A DNA stretch of 5,490 nt. Origin: Streptosporangiaceae bacterium (GTDB taxonomy: Bacteria; Actinomycetota; Actinomycetes; Streptosporangiales; Streptosporangiaceae). The notes under the pieces are model-generated. The model did no database searches, had not been told where the DNA came from, and saw only the letters and a list, made by a program, of their open reading frames with translations. Position numbers and translations under genes: made by a program. The stretch covers positions 1 through 5,490 of the forward strand of contig JAICWX010000472.1 in the NCBI GenBank assembly GCA_025934635.1. Reading direction: 5' to 3'. This document shows, piece after piece, positions 1 to 4,904 of this stretch. The first letter of the stretch is position 1. Each line of letters opens with the position of its first letter.

Positions 1-120
1 GACTTCATCGTCCACCGGGACGCCATGGTCTGGCCCATGGTCGCGGCCGGCACGTCCAACAACGACATCAAGTTCGCGCGCGGCCTCGCGCCCGACTGGG
101 GAGGTTCCTCTGATGACTAG
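1..120 (+). CDS. ilvB: Acetolactate synthase large subunit, C-terminal end (partial)
   Basis: The open frame from base 1 to the TAG at 118-120 gives the last 39 residues of a protein whose 5' part lies outside the window. It contains [15 protein letters not shown] followed by a short acidic tail ending SSDD. The segment [10 protein letters not shown](D/E)-(D/E)-I is what I know from the C-terminus of actinobacterial acetohydroxyacid synthase catalytic subunits. That enzyme is ThDP-, FAD- and Mg-dependent, condenses two pyruvates to 2-acetolactate (or pyruvate plus 2-oxobutyrate), and acts in the cytoplasm. None of the cofactor-binding regions are visible here. The identity therefore rests on the tail motif and on the directly following small subunit gene, whose start overlaps this stop by 8 bases. 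Confidence 0.9.
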   Translation, partial: DFIVHRDAMVWPMVAAGTSNNDIKFARGLAPDWGGSSDD

Positions 121-637
121 GCACACCCTGTCCGTGCTGGTCGAGAACAAGCCGGGGGTCCTGGTGCGGGTCGCGGGCCTGTTCGCCCGCCGCGGCTTCA
201 ACATCGAGTCCCTCGCCGTCGGGCCGACCGAGCACGAGGAGATCTCCCGCATCACGATCGTGGTCAACTGCGACGAGCACCCGCTCGAGCAGGTCACCAA
301 GCAGCTCAACAAACTGATCAACGTGCTCAAGATCGTCGAGCTCGAGCCGGGCGCCACCGTGCAGCGCGAGCTGATCCTGATCAAGGTCAGGGCCGACGCC
401 GAGAGCAGGTCGCGCGTGCTCGAGACCGTCAACTTGTTTCGGGCTAAGGTCGTGGACGTGGCGCTCGACGTGATCACCGTCGAGGCGACCGGGAACCGGG
501 AGAAGCTCGACGCCCTGATCAAGGTGCTCGAGCCGTTCGGGATCAAGGAGCTGGTGCAGTCCGGCCTGGTGGCCATCGGCCGCGGCGGCCGCTCCATCAC
601 CGACCGGGCCCTGCGGCCCGTCGAACGCAGCGCCTGA
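113..637 (+). CDS. ilvN: Acetolactate synthase small (regulatory) subunit
   Basis: The 174-residue product is the usual length for the regulatory subunit that activates IlvB and gives valine feedback inhibition. Residues about 4-78 form an ACT domain ([20 protein letters not shown], residues 11-30). The C-terminal ALS_ss domain spans about 84-160. N12, G15 and N30 align with N11, G14 and N29 of E. coli IlvH, positions tied to valine binding, so the subunit is probably valine-sensitive. The ATG at 113 is supported by GGGGAGGT at 98-105 with a 7-base spacer. It overlaps the ilvB stop by 8 bases in another frame, indicating translational coupling and matched subunit synthesis. Nothing looks truncated. 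A 14-bp tandem duplication covers the stop codon region. Confidence 0.97.
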   Translation: MTRHTLSVLVENKPGVLVRVAGLFARRGFNIESLAVGPTEHEEISRITIVVNCDEHPLEQVTKQLNKLINVLKIVELEPGATVQRELILIKVRADAESRSRVLETVNLFRAKVVDVALDVITVEATGNREKLDALIKVLEPFGIKELVQSGLVAIGRGGRSITDRALRPVERSA

Positions 638-655
638 TTTTCAGCGCCTGAGTTT
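628..655 (+). repeat. 14-bp tandem duplication over the ilvN stop
   Basis: CAGCGCCTGATTTT (628-641) is followed at once by CAGCGCCTGAGTTT (642-655), differing at one base. The first copy contains the last ilvN codons and its TGA. The second repeats them in the ilvN-ilvC spacer. It looks like a small slippage duplication with no effect on the protein. The rest of the 58-base spacer is relatively A/T-rich and holds only the ilvC SD. Confidence 0.8.
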
Positions 656-695
656 CTGACCGCGTAAAAGAGCAAACAGAGAAAGGCCCGTTTCA

Positions 696-1694
696 GTGGC
701 AGAGATTTTCTACGACGACAGCGCCGACCTGTCCATCATCCAGCGCCGGCACGTGGCCGTCCTCGGGTACGGCAGCCAGGGGCACGCGCACGCGCTCTCG
801 CTCCGCGACTCCGGCGTGGACGTCCGCGTCGGGCTGCCCGAGGGCTCCAAGAGCCGGGAGAAGGCGGTCAACGACGGCCTGCGCGTCGTCACGCCCGCCG
901 AGGCGTGCGAGGAAGCCGACCTGATCATGGTCCTCATCCCGGACCACCTGCAGCGGCAGCTGTACGCCGAGGCGATCGCGCCGGCCCTGGTGGAGGGCGA
1001 CGCGCTGTTCTTCGCGCACGGCCTGAACATCCGCTACAACCTCATCACGCCGCCCGAGGGGGTCGACGTGTGCATGGTCGCGCCGAAGGCCCCCGGCCAC
1101 CTGGTGCGGCGCCAGTTCTCGCAGGGCCGCGGCACGCCGGTGCTGGTCTGCGTCGAGCGTGACGCCACCGGCAACGCCTGGCCGCTGACCCTGTCCTACG
1201 CCAAGGCCATCGGCGGCACCCGGGCCGGCGCGCTGAAGAGCACCTTCACCGAGGAGGCGGAGACCGACCTGTTCGGCGAGCAGGCCGTGCTCTGCGGCGG
1301 CCTGTCCGAGCTGATCAAGGCGGGCTTCAACACCCTGGTCGAGGCGGGCTACCAGCCCGAGTCGGCCTACTTCGAGTGCCTGCACGAGGTGAAGCTGATC
1401 GTCGACCTGATGTACGAGGGCGGCATCTCCAAGATGTACTGGTCGGTGTCGGACACCGCCGAGTACGGCGGCTACACCCGCGGCCCGCGGCTGATCAACG
1501 AGCAGACCCGCGAGGAGATGCGCCGCATCCTGGGCGAGATCCAGGACGGCACGTTCACCCGCGAGCTGGTCGAGGAGTTCGACGCGGGCAAGCCGAACTT
1601 CCTCAAGCGCCGCGAGGCCGAGCACAACGAGCAGATCGAGCAGGTCGGCGCCAAGCTCCGGCCGCTGATGTCCTGGCTCGCCGAGGACGAGTAA
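696..1694 (+). CDS. ilvC: Ketol-acid reductoisomerase (NADP+), class I
   Basis: The 332-residue product is the short class I form. It isomerises and reduces 2-acetolactate or 2-aceto-2-hydroxybutyrate, using NADPH and Mg2+. The nucleotide-binding loop [10 protein letters not shown] is at residues 24-33, with R44, S51 and S53 in the region that usually contacts the NADPH phosphate. Catalytic and metal residues are all present: H108 in FAHGLNI, K131 in APKAPGH, D191 and E195 in TDLFGEQ, E227 and E231 in FECLHEVK, and S252 in SVSD. The start is GTG at 696, with AGAGAAAGG (678-686) nine bases upstream; MAEIFYDD is the normal N-terminus of the actinobacterial family. It follows ilvN by 58 bases with no terminator seen, so it probably belongs to the ilvBNC operon. 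Confidence 0.98.
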   Translation: MAEIFYDDSADLSIIQRRHVAVLGYGSQGHAHALSLRDSGVDVRVGLPEGSKSREKAVNDGLRVVTPAEACEEADLIMVLIPDHLQRQLYAEAIAPALVEGDALFFAHGLNIRYNLITPPEGVDVCMVAPKAPGHLVRRQFSQGRGTPVLVCVERDATGNAWPLTLSYAKAIGGTRAGALKSTFTEEAETDLFGEQAVLCGGLSELIKAGFNTLVEAGYQPESAYFECLHEVKLIVDLMYEGGISKMYWSVSDTAEYGGYTRGPRLINEQTREEMRRILGEIQDGTFTRELVEEFDAGKPNFLKRREAEHNEQIEQVGAKLRPLMSWLAEDE

Positions 1695-1707
1695 CCAGCA
1701 TGTTTTA

Positions 1708-2790
1708 ATGCCCCGGGCGGGGTATCAGGTCATGATGGCAGTGAACAGCCCGCAATCGAAGACCCAGAGCACCCGTACCATCCGTACCGCCCGCGCCACG
1801 AAGACCCCGGCGACCCCGGCCGTCTCCGCCCGGCGCCCCCGCCCGGAGCAGGTTCCTCCCGCCCAGCGGCGTTCGGCTCCCGTCGCCGGCACCAAGCCGC
1901 GCGCGTCGGCGTCCGCGGCCGAGGTGGTGACGGCGTACCTCAAGCTCCACGTCGCGGAGCTGAGGGCCCTCGAGCCGAAGGTACGGGCCGACGAGTTCGA
2001 CTCGGTTCACCAGATGCGCGTCGCGACCCGCCGGCTGCGCAGCACCCTGCGGTCGTTCGGCAAGGTCATCCCGCGGGCCCGGACCGAGAAAGCGGACGTC
2101 GAGCTCAAGTGGCTGGGCGGCCTGCTCGGCGAGGCCAGGGACGCCGAGGTGCTGTCTCAGCACCTGCAGGACGATCTCGAGCCGGTCCCGGTCGAGCTGC
2201 TCATCGGCCCGGTCCAGGCGCGCGTGCAGGGCCACTTCGCCCCCCGCCGGGCGGCCGCCCGCGAAACCGTCATCAAGGCCTTCGGCTCCGTGCGCTACGC
2301 CAAGCTCCTGGCCGACCTGGAGATGCTGGCCCACGACCCGCCGCGGGGCCCGCGGGCCGCTGACCCGGCCCGTGAGGTGCTCCCGGTCGCGGTACGCAAG
2401 GCGTACCAGCAGGCCAGCAAGCGGATGCGCCGAGCCCGGCATGCCCCCCCGGGCCAGGCCAGGGACGTTGCCCTGCACGAGGCGCGCAAGTCAGCCCGGC
2501 GGGCCCGCTACGCGGCCGAAGCGGCCAGCCCGGCGGCAGGCCGGAAGGCCGCCAGGTTCGCCAAGCAGATGAAGAAGGTCCAGTCGGTCATCGGTGACCA
2601 CCAGGACACCGTGATCGCCCGGCAGGCGATCAGGGACCTGGGCATCAGCGCTCACCTGGCCGGCGAGAACGCCTTCACCTACGGCCTCCTGCACGAGCAG
2701 CAGCGAGACCGCGCCGCCAGGCTCAAGGACAAGGCCCGCAAGACCTGGCACAAGGCTTCCCGCCCCCGCCACCTCGCCTGGCTCTCCTAA
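1708..2790 (+). CDS. CHAD domain protein with basic low-complexity N-terminal tail
   Basis: The product is up to 360 residues. Residues about 72-355 fit a CHAD domain (conserved histidine alpha-helical domain), a family reported to bind inorganic polyphosphate. The diagnostic motifs are VHQMRVATRRLRSTLR (100-115, H101), LLGEARDAEV (139-148), LHEARKSARRARYAAE (256-271, H257) and GDHQDT (296-301, H298). These are two basic histidine helices in a repeated helical fold. There is no CYTH domain, unlike CYTH-CHAD proteins, and no signal peptide or membrane segment. Residues 13-70 are a Thr/Pro/Ala/Arg/Lys-rich, probably disordered, positively charged tail. The start is uncertain: ATG 1708 has no good SD, whereas ATG 1732 or 1735 follows GGCGGGG (1716-1722). 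The gene begins 13 bases after ilvC (37 for the later start), so co-transcription is likely. A role in branched-chain metabolism is not established. Confidence 0.9.
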   Translation: MPRAGYQVMMAVNSPQSKTQSTRTIRTARATKTPATPAVSARRPRPEQVPPAQRRSAPVAGTKPRASASAAEVVTAYLKLHVAELRALEPKVRADEFDSVHQMRVATRRLRSTLRSFGKVIPRARTEKADVELKWLGGLLGEARDAEVLSQHLQDDLEPVPVELLIGPVQARVQGHFAPRRAAARETVIKAFGSVRYAKLLADLEMLAHDPPRGPRAADPAREVLPVAVRKAYQQASKRMRRARHAPPGQARDVALHEARKSARRARYAAEAASPAAGRKAARFAKQMKKVQSVIGDHQDTVIARQAIRDLGISAHLAGENAFTYGLLHEQQRDRAARLKDKARKTWHKASRPRHLAWLS

Positions 2791-2825
2791 CCCCAACCCC
2801 AGCGTCACCACCCCTCCCCAACCCC
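2791..2825 (-). repeat. C-rich repeat; G-quadruplex-type motif on the minus strand
   Basis: CCCCAACCCC occurs exactly twice, at 2791-2800 and 2816-2825, with a further CCCC at 2811-2814 between them. Read on the minus strand this gives five runs of four G separated by loops of 2, 1, 10 and 2 bases, which fits the pattern for an intramolecular G-quadruplex. It begins at the first base after the CHAD stop codon and lies on the template strand. It could slow or stop RNA polymerase there, but that is inference. An 11-bp direct repeat CAGCGTCACCA (2800-2810 and 2843-2853) partly overlaps it. No ordinary hairpin plus U-tract terminator was found after the CHAD gene. Confidence 0.55.
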
Positions 2826-2960
2826 GGGGCCACCACCCAGTTCAGCGTCACCAGTCCAGCTCGACCCGGGCCACTTTCACCGGCCCGGCCGCCCGAGCAG
2901 CCAGCAACACCCGTCTCAGTGGCCCCAGCAGCCGCACATCCAGCACGCGCACCCGCGCTC

Positions 2961-3020
2961 AACGACATCGATGGAGCATCCATGTCGTTCCAGCGACATC
3001 GATGCTTCATCCATGTCGTT
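2961..3020. repeat. Two tandem copies of an imperfect inverted repeat (31-bp period)
   Basis: Each copy is (A)ACGACATCGATG, a 3-base loop, then CATCCATGTCGT(T). Copy 1 has arms at 2961-2973 and 2977-2989 around GAG. Copy 2 has arms at 2994-3004 and 3008-3018 around CTT, with a trailing TT. In each hairpin the arms differ by a single C/C mismatch. The 27-bp unit repeats with a 31-bp period and differs only in its loop, so the block contains four copies of one half-site, ACGACATsGATG, in alternating orientation. It could be a double operator for a dimeric regulator, a repetitive extragenic palindrome, or the end of a lost mobile element. The adjoining TTATAAGA is the most AT-rich spot nearby. 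Confidence 0.85.
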
Positions 3021-3116
3021 ATAAGACGCCGCGGAGCGCCGCAATCGGAACATCGCCGCCGCATGCGCCATCCCACCAGCCTCAGCAACCTCTTCTCACC
3101 CCAGTTGCGAACTCCC

Positions 3117-3183
3117 AGCCACGGCGAGTCCTCAGCCATCGCGAGCCCTTAGCCACAGCGAGCCCTTAGCCGTCACGGGCACC
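3117..3183 (+). repeat. 17-bp tandem repeats, three clear copies plus a degenerate fourth
   Basis: The consensus is AGCCAYNGCGAGYCCTY. The copies are AGCCACGGCGAGTCCTC (3117-3133), AGCCATCGCGAGCCCTT (3134-3150) and AGCCACAGCGAGCCCTT (3151-3167). A weaker fourth copy starts with AGCCGTCACGGG at 3168. The period is not a multiple of three, so this is not a coding repeat. It looks like a minisatellite, and no function is visible. Confidence 0.8.
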
Positions 3184-3222
3184 AGGCCCACCCAGGCTCC
3201 CCAAGCACGTCCCGCATCACAT

Positions 3223-3250
3223 GAACTAGGAACTAGGAACTAGGAACTAA
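3223..3250 (+). repeat. 7-bp tandem repeat GAACTAG x4
   Basis: Three exact GAACTAG units (3223-3243) and a fourth, GAACTAA (3244-3250), lie head to tail. The run contains three CTAG tetranucleotides, a word that is generally scarce in high-GC actinobacterial DNA. It abuts an A-rich stretch and the palindrome at 3258. Each unit junction creates GGAAC, which resembles the -35 element of many ECF sigma-factor promoters. Confidence 0.9.
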
Positions 3251-3262
3251 AAATAGTGTCTC
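3236..3262 (+). promoter_or_regulatory. Possible ECF-sigma-type promoter for the leuB unit
   Basis: GGAACT (3236-3241) is followed by 16 bases and then GTCTC (3258-3262). Many ECF sigma promoters, including SigE-type ones in Streptomyces, have GGAAC at -35 and GTC/GTT at -10 with about 16-bp spacing. No good housekeeping-type TTGACA/TATAAT pair was found here. The match may be a by-product of the 7-bp tandem repeat. Transcription would begin near 3268-3272, upstream of all the leader features. Confidence 0.3.
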
Positions 3263-3274
3263 GGATACTGAGAC
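3258..3274. promoter_or_regulatory. Palindromic operator candidate GTCTCGGATACTGAGAC
   Basis: The arms GTCTC (3258-3262) and GAGAC (3270-3274) are perfect inverted repeats around GGATACT, with one further G/C pair inside. The element is 17 bp, centred on 3266, and located about 200 bases before the small ORF and 470 before leuB. IclR-family regulators of the NdgR/AreB/LtbR type control leucine genes in Streptomyces and Corynebacterium, so such a protein is one candidate. I cannot confirm the match to their binding motif. It overlaps the proposed -10 region, as expected for a repressor site. Confidence 0.4.
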
Positions 3275-3329
3275 CACCGTCTTGAGGGATGTCTACCCGG
3301 GTGACGCATCCGGTAATTTGTTAAGCACT

Positions 3330-3380
3330 ATGCGGCGCTTCGTACTCGTAGCCAGCCGCAGCGGGCTCCCAAGCACCTGA
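3330..3380 (+). CDS. Possible leader peptide MRRFVLVASRSGLPST
   Basis: A 16-codon frame runs from ATG 3330 to TGA 3378-3380, between the putative promoter and the small ORF. It contains Val-Leu-Val (codons 3342-3350) and one more Leu. That is a modest enrichment for a leucine/valine leader peptide. No clear SD precedes it. The region right after the Val-Leu-Val codons (CCGCAGCGGG, 3356-3365) is exactly complementary to the loop side of a downstream hairpin. A second tiny frame, MSTRVTHPVIC (3289-3324), also exists, but its purine run touches the start codon. Either may be chance. Confidence 0.25.
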   Translation: MRRFVLVASRSGLPST

Positions 3381-3400
3381 TCCAGACCGGCATCCAGGTA

Positions 3401-3434
3401 GGCCAGCGACCCGCTGCGGGGTCTCCCGCTGGCC
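3401..3434 (+). promoter_or_regulatory. Strong leader hairpin with an alternative upstream pairing
   Basis: The outer arms GGCCAGC (3401-3407) and GCTGGCC (3428-3434) pair perfectly, and the inner GACCC (3408-3412) pairs with GGGTC (3419-3423). The result is a GC-rich stem-loop 23 bases before the SD of the small ORF. CCCGCTGCGG (3410-3419), inside this hairpin, is perfectly complementary over 10 bases to CCGCAGCGGG (3356-3365). GCCAGC (3351-3356) could also replace the left outer arm. Two mutually exclusive folds are therefore possible. No U-tract follows, so an intrinsic terminator is uncertain. Control of transcription or translation of the leuB unit is inferred. Confidence 0.4.
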
Positions 3435-3456
3435 GTACGACCTTTCCGGCACCATC

Positions 3457-3461
3457 AGGAG
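3457..3461 (+). promoter_or_regulatory. Shine-Dalgarno AGGAG of the small ORF
   Basis: AGGAG sits six bases before ATG 3468, close to ideal spacing. It is the main support that the short downstream frame is a real gene, and it fixes the start. Confidence 0.8.
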
Positions 3462-3467
3462 CGCGCC

Positions 3468-3728
3468 ATGTATGACATGTATCCCTGGGATTCCGCGAGC
3501 CAGGGGGACTATCCCCCCCGGCCCCTGCGTTCGGTGAAGAATTCCCGCCCGGCCGCCAAAGCCACGGCCACGGTCACGGCCACGGCGACCACAAGCACAA
3601 CCACAACCACGGCCCGTCGCGATTTCTCCCCGGCCCAGGCCGTGCAGATCGCCCTCGACCGCCGCGACAACGGGGGAGCGGCCGAACAGGCCGCGCCTGC
3701 GCCCGCAGCCAGCCGGGCCCGCCAGTAA
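3468..3728 (+). CDS. Unknown 86-residue protein coupled to leuB
   Basis: I do not recognise a characterised family. The N-terminus MYDMYPWDSASQGDYPP is aromatic and acidic. Residues 32-48 are an Ala/Thr/Val/Ser low-complexity run built from a CCACGG-type microsatellite. Then comes RRDFSPAQAVQIALDRRDNG (50-69), which could be a short helix, and an Ala/Pro-rich tail. There is no signal peptide or membrane segment, and it should be cytoplasmic. Evidence for coding is the SD AGGAG (3457-3461), good GC3 in this frame on both sides of the microsatellite, and a stop only nine bases before leuB, whose SD overlaps that stop. Translation of leuB is thus probably coupled to it. Its role is unknown; context suggests nothing firmer than co-expression with leucine synthesis. 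Confidence 0.7.
   Translation: MYDMYPWDSASQGDYPPRPLRSVKNSRPAAKATATVTATATTSTTTTTARRDFSPAQAVQIALDRRDNGGAAEQAAPAPAASRARQ
3561..3613 (+). repeat. CCACGG / ACCACA microsatellite inside the small ORF
   Basis: CACGGC-like hexamers (3563-3586) pass into CACAAC-like hexamers (3590-3613). In the ORF frame they encode alternating Ala/Thr and then poly-Thr. Two bases over, the same DNA reads HGHGHGHGDHKHNHNH, with 8 His in 16 codons, nearly every codon ending in C. The flanking DNA has good codon bias in the ORF frame, so the His reading is not assumed to be translated. Confidence 0.75.
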
Positions 3729-3730
3729 GG
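3727..3730 (+). promoter_or_regulatory. leuB ribosome binding site overlapping the upstream stop
   Basis: AAGG at 3727-3730 shares its first two bases with the TAA stop (3726-3728) of the small ORF and lies seven bases before ATG 3738. The arrangement supports the 3738 start and translational coupling. Confidence 0.65.
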
Positions 3731-3737
3731 TTCTGGC

Positions 3738-4790
3738 ATGGATTCACGAACGATCAGGCTTGCCGTCGTCGGCGGCGACGGAATCGGTCCCGAGGTGACC
3801 GCCGAGGCGCTCAAGGTGCTGCGTGCCGCCACCCCCGGGGTCACCTTCGACGAGACCAGTTACGACCTCGGCGCCCAGCGCTGGCACCGCACCGGCGAGA
3901 CGCTGCCGGACGCCGTGCTCGAGGAGATCAGGGGCCACGACGCCATCCTGCTCGGCGCGGTCGGCGACCCGAGCGTGCCCAGCGGCGTCCTCGAGCGCGG
4001 CCTGCTGCTGCGGCTGCGCTTCGAGCTCGACCACTACGTCAACCTGCGCCCGGTGCGGCTCTACCCCGGCGTCACCACGCCGCTGGCCAGCGCCCGTCCC
4101 GAGTCGGTCGACATGGTCGTGGTCCGCGAGGGCACCGAGGGCCCGTACACCGGCGCGGGCGGCGTGATGCGCAAGGGCACCCCGGCCGAGATCGCCACCC
4201 AGGAGAGCCTCAACACCGCCTTCGGCGTCGAGCGCGTGGCCCGGTACGCCTTTGCCAAGGCCCTGGCCCGGCCGCGGCGCAAGCTCACGCTCGTCCACAA
4301 GACGAACGTGCTCACCTACGCCGGCGACCTGTGGCAGCGCACCGTGGACAGCCTGGCCAAGGAGTTCGCCGACGTGTCGGTGGACTACTGCCACGTGGAC
4401 GCCGCGTCGATGTTCTTCGTCACGAACCCCGAGCGCTACGACGTCATCGTCACCGACAACCTCTTCGGCGATATCCTCACCGACCTCGGCGCCGCCATCG
4501 CGGGCGGGATCGGGCTGGCCGCGAGCGGCAACATCAACCCGGAGGGCACCGCGCCCAGCATGTTCGAGCCGGTCCACGGCAGCGCGCCGGACATCGCGGG
4601 CCAGAGCAAGGCCGACCCGACGGCGGCGATCTTGTCCGCCGCCATGCTCTGCGAGCATCTCGGCCTGTCGGCCGAAGCCGCCCGGATCGAGCAGGCGGTC
4701 TCGGAGGACCTGGTCGAGCGCCAGGGCGCCTGGGCCGCCCGCACCACCGTCGAAATCGGCGACGACCTCGCCGAGCGAGTAGCCGGCTAG
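3738..4790 (+). CDS. leuB: 3-Isopropylmalate dehydrogenase (NAD+)
   Basis: The 350-residue product oxidises and decarboxylates 3-isopropylmalate to 2-oxoisocaproate in the cytoplasm, the third step of the leucine branch. The N-terminal GGDGIGPEV is at residues 12-20. Substrate-binding arginines are R94 and R104 ([15 protein letters not shown]) and R130. Y137 follows in EGPYTG, and K187 in HKTNVL is the catalytic lysine. D220, D244 and D248 ([15 protein letters not shown], the family signature) are the metal ligands. [12 protein letters not shown] (276-287) is the cofactor loop typical of NAD-dependent members rather than isocitrate dehydrogenase. The length and motifs fit the compact actinobacterial LeuB. 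It follows the small ORF by nine bases and is followed by a hairpin, so it is probably the last gene of its unit. All key residues are present. Confidence 0.97.
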   Translation: MDSRTIRLAVVGGDGIGPEVTAEALKVLRAATPGVTFDETSYDLGAQRWHRTGETLPDAVLEEIRGHDAILLGAVGDPSVPSGVLERGLLLRLRFELDHYVNLRPVRLYPGVTTPLASARPESVDMVVVREGTEGPYTGAGGVMRKGTPAEIATQESLNTAFGVERVARYAFAKALARPRRKLTLVHKTNVLTYAGDLWQRTVDSLAKEFADVSVDYCHVDAASMFFVTNPERYDVIVTDNLFGDILTDLGAAIAGGIGLAASGNINPEGTAPSMFEPVHGSAPDIAGQSKADPTAAILSAAMLCEHLGLSAEAARIEQAVSEDLVERQGAWAARTTVEIGDDLAERVAG

Positions 4791-4805
4791 CCGGCCATGC
4801 CAACG

Positions 4806-4832
4806 CGCCTGCCGGACCACTCCCGGCAGGCG
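4806..4832 (+). terminator. Hairpin terminator candidate after leuB
   Basis: CGCCTGCCGG (4806-4815) and CCGGCAGGCG (4823-4832) form a perfect 10-bp stem with a 7-base loop, 15 bases after the leuB stop. No U-tract follows (TAACCCC), which is common for terminators in high-GC actinobacteria. It probably separates leuB from ilvE. Confidence 0.65.
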
Positions 4833-4866
4833 TAACCCCGCCAGGCAGGTCCGCAGCGCGAACGAA

Positions 4867-4904
4867 TAGGTGAGAACCTAGAGAGAAAGCCTGCCCGCGC
4901 GGGC
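4867..4904 (+). promoter_or_regulatory. ilvE leader with two small inverted repeats
   Basis: TAGGT (4867-4871) and ACCTA (4876-4880) are 5-bp inverted arms around GAGA. GCCCGCGCGGGC (4893-4904) is a perfect 12-bp palindrome touching the ilvE SD that starts at 4905. The 133-base leuB-ilvE gap after the terminator should contain the ilvE promoter, and the more AT-rich 4861-4889 is the likely place. I cannot fix a convincing -35/-10 pair. The palindrome could affect access to the SD. Confidence 0.35.

Larger units (their letters stand above)
2791..3467. other. Repeat-rich intergenic region, no convincing gene
   Basis: This 677-base stretch separates the CHAD gene from the small gene before leuB. 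Open frames that cross it lack a good SD, run through the repeats, or overlap the CHAD coding end, so I call no gene of ordinary size. From left to right it holds a C-rich repeat, tandem inverted repeats (2961-3020), 17-bp tandem repeats (3117-3183), 7-bp tandem repeats (3223-3250), a palindrome (3258-3274), a possible leader peptide (3330-3380) and a hairpin (3401-3434). The first third is C/A-rich and looks non-coding. The right third looks like a promoter and leader for the leuB unit. In 3021-3116 and 3184-3222 I see nothing specific. Confidence 0.75.

Noticed and set aside
693..1625. Long minus-strand open frame opposite ilvC
   Set aside because: It mirrors ilvC, whose catalytic residues are all intact. 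The frame is open only because high-GC codon bias removes stops on the opposite strand.
1705..2478. Long minus-strand frame opposite the CHAD gene
   Set aside because: The plus strand carries clear CHAD motifs. The antisense product has no recognisable domain and is low in complexity.
2961..3020. CRISPR-like repeat
   Set aside because: There are only two units, the spacer between them is four bases, and the repeat is itself a hairpin pair. No cas genes are present.
2723..3139. Minus-strand frame of 138 codons across the intergenic region
   Set aside because: It overlaps the CHAD 3' end, passes through the palindromes and C-rich repeats, has no family resemblance and has no clear SD.
2919..3152. 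Plus-strand frame of 77 codons in the intergenic region
   Set aside because: It uses a non-ATG start without an SD and reads straight through the inverted and 17-bp repeats, so it is probably chance.
3401..3434. Classical intrinsic terminator
   Set aside because: The stem is strong but no U-tract follows and the next gene begins 33 bases later with its own SD, so I kept it only as a leader hairpin.
3275..3467. T-box riboswitch before the leuB unit
   Set aside because: I could not find a T-box antiterminator motif or the expected stem I architecture; only a hairpin and a small frame are visible.
3744..4820. Minus-strand frame opposite leuB, and a similar one at 4534-5388
   Set aside because: They are antisense shadows of leuB and ilvE, whose sense frames have complete family motifs.
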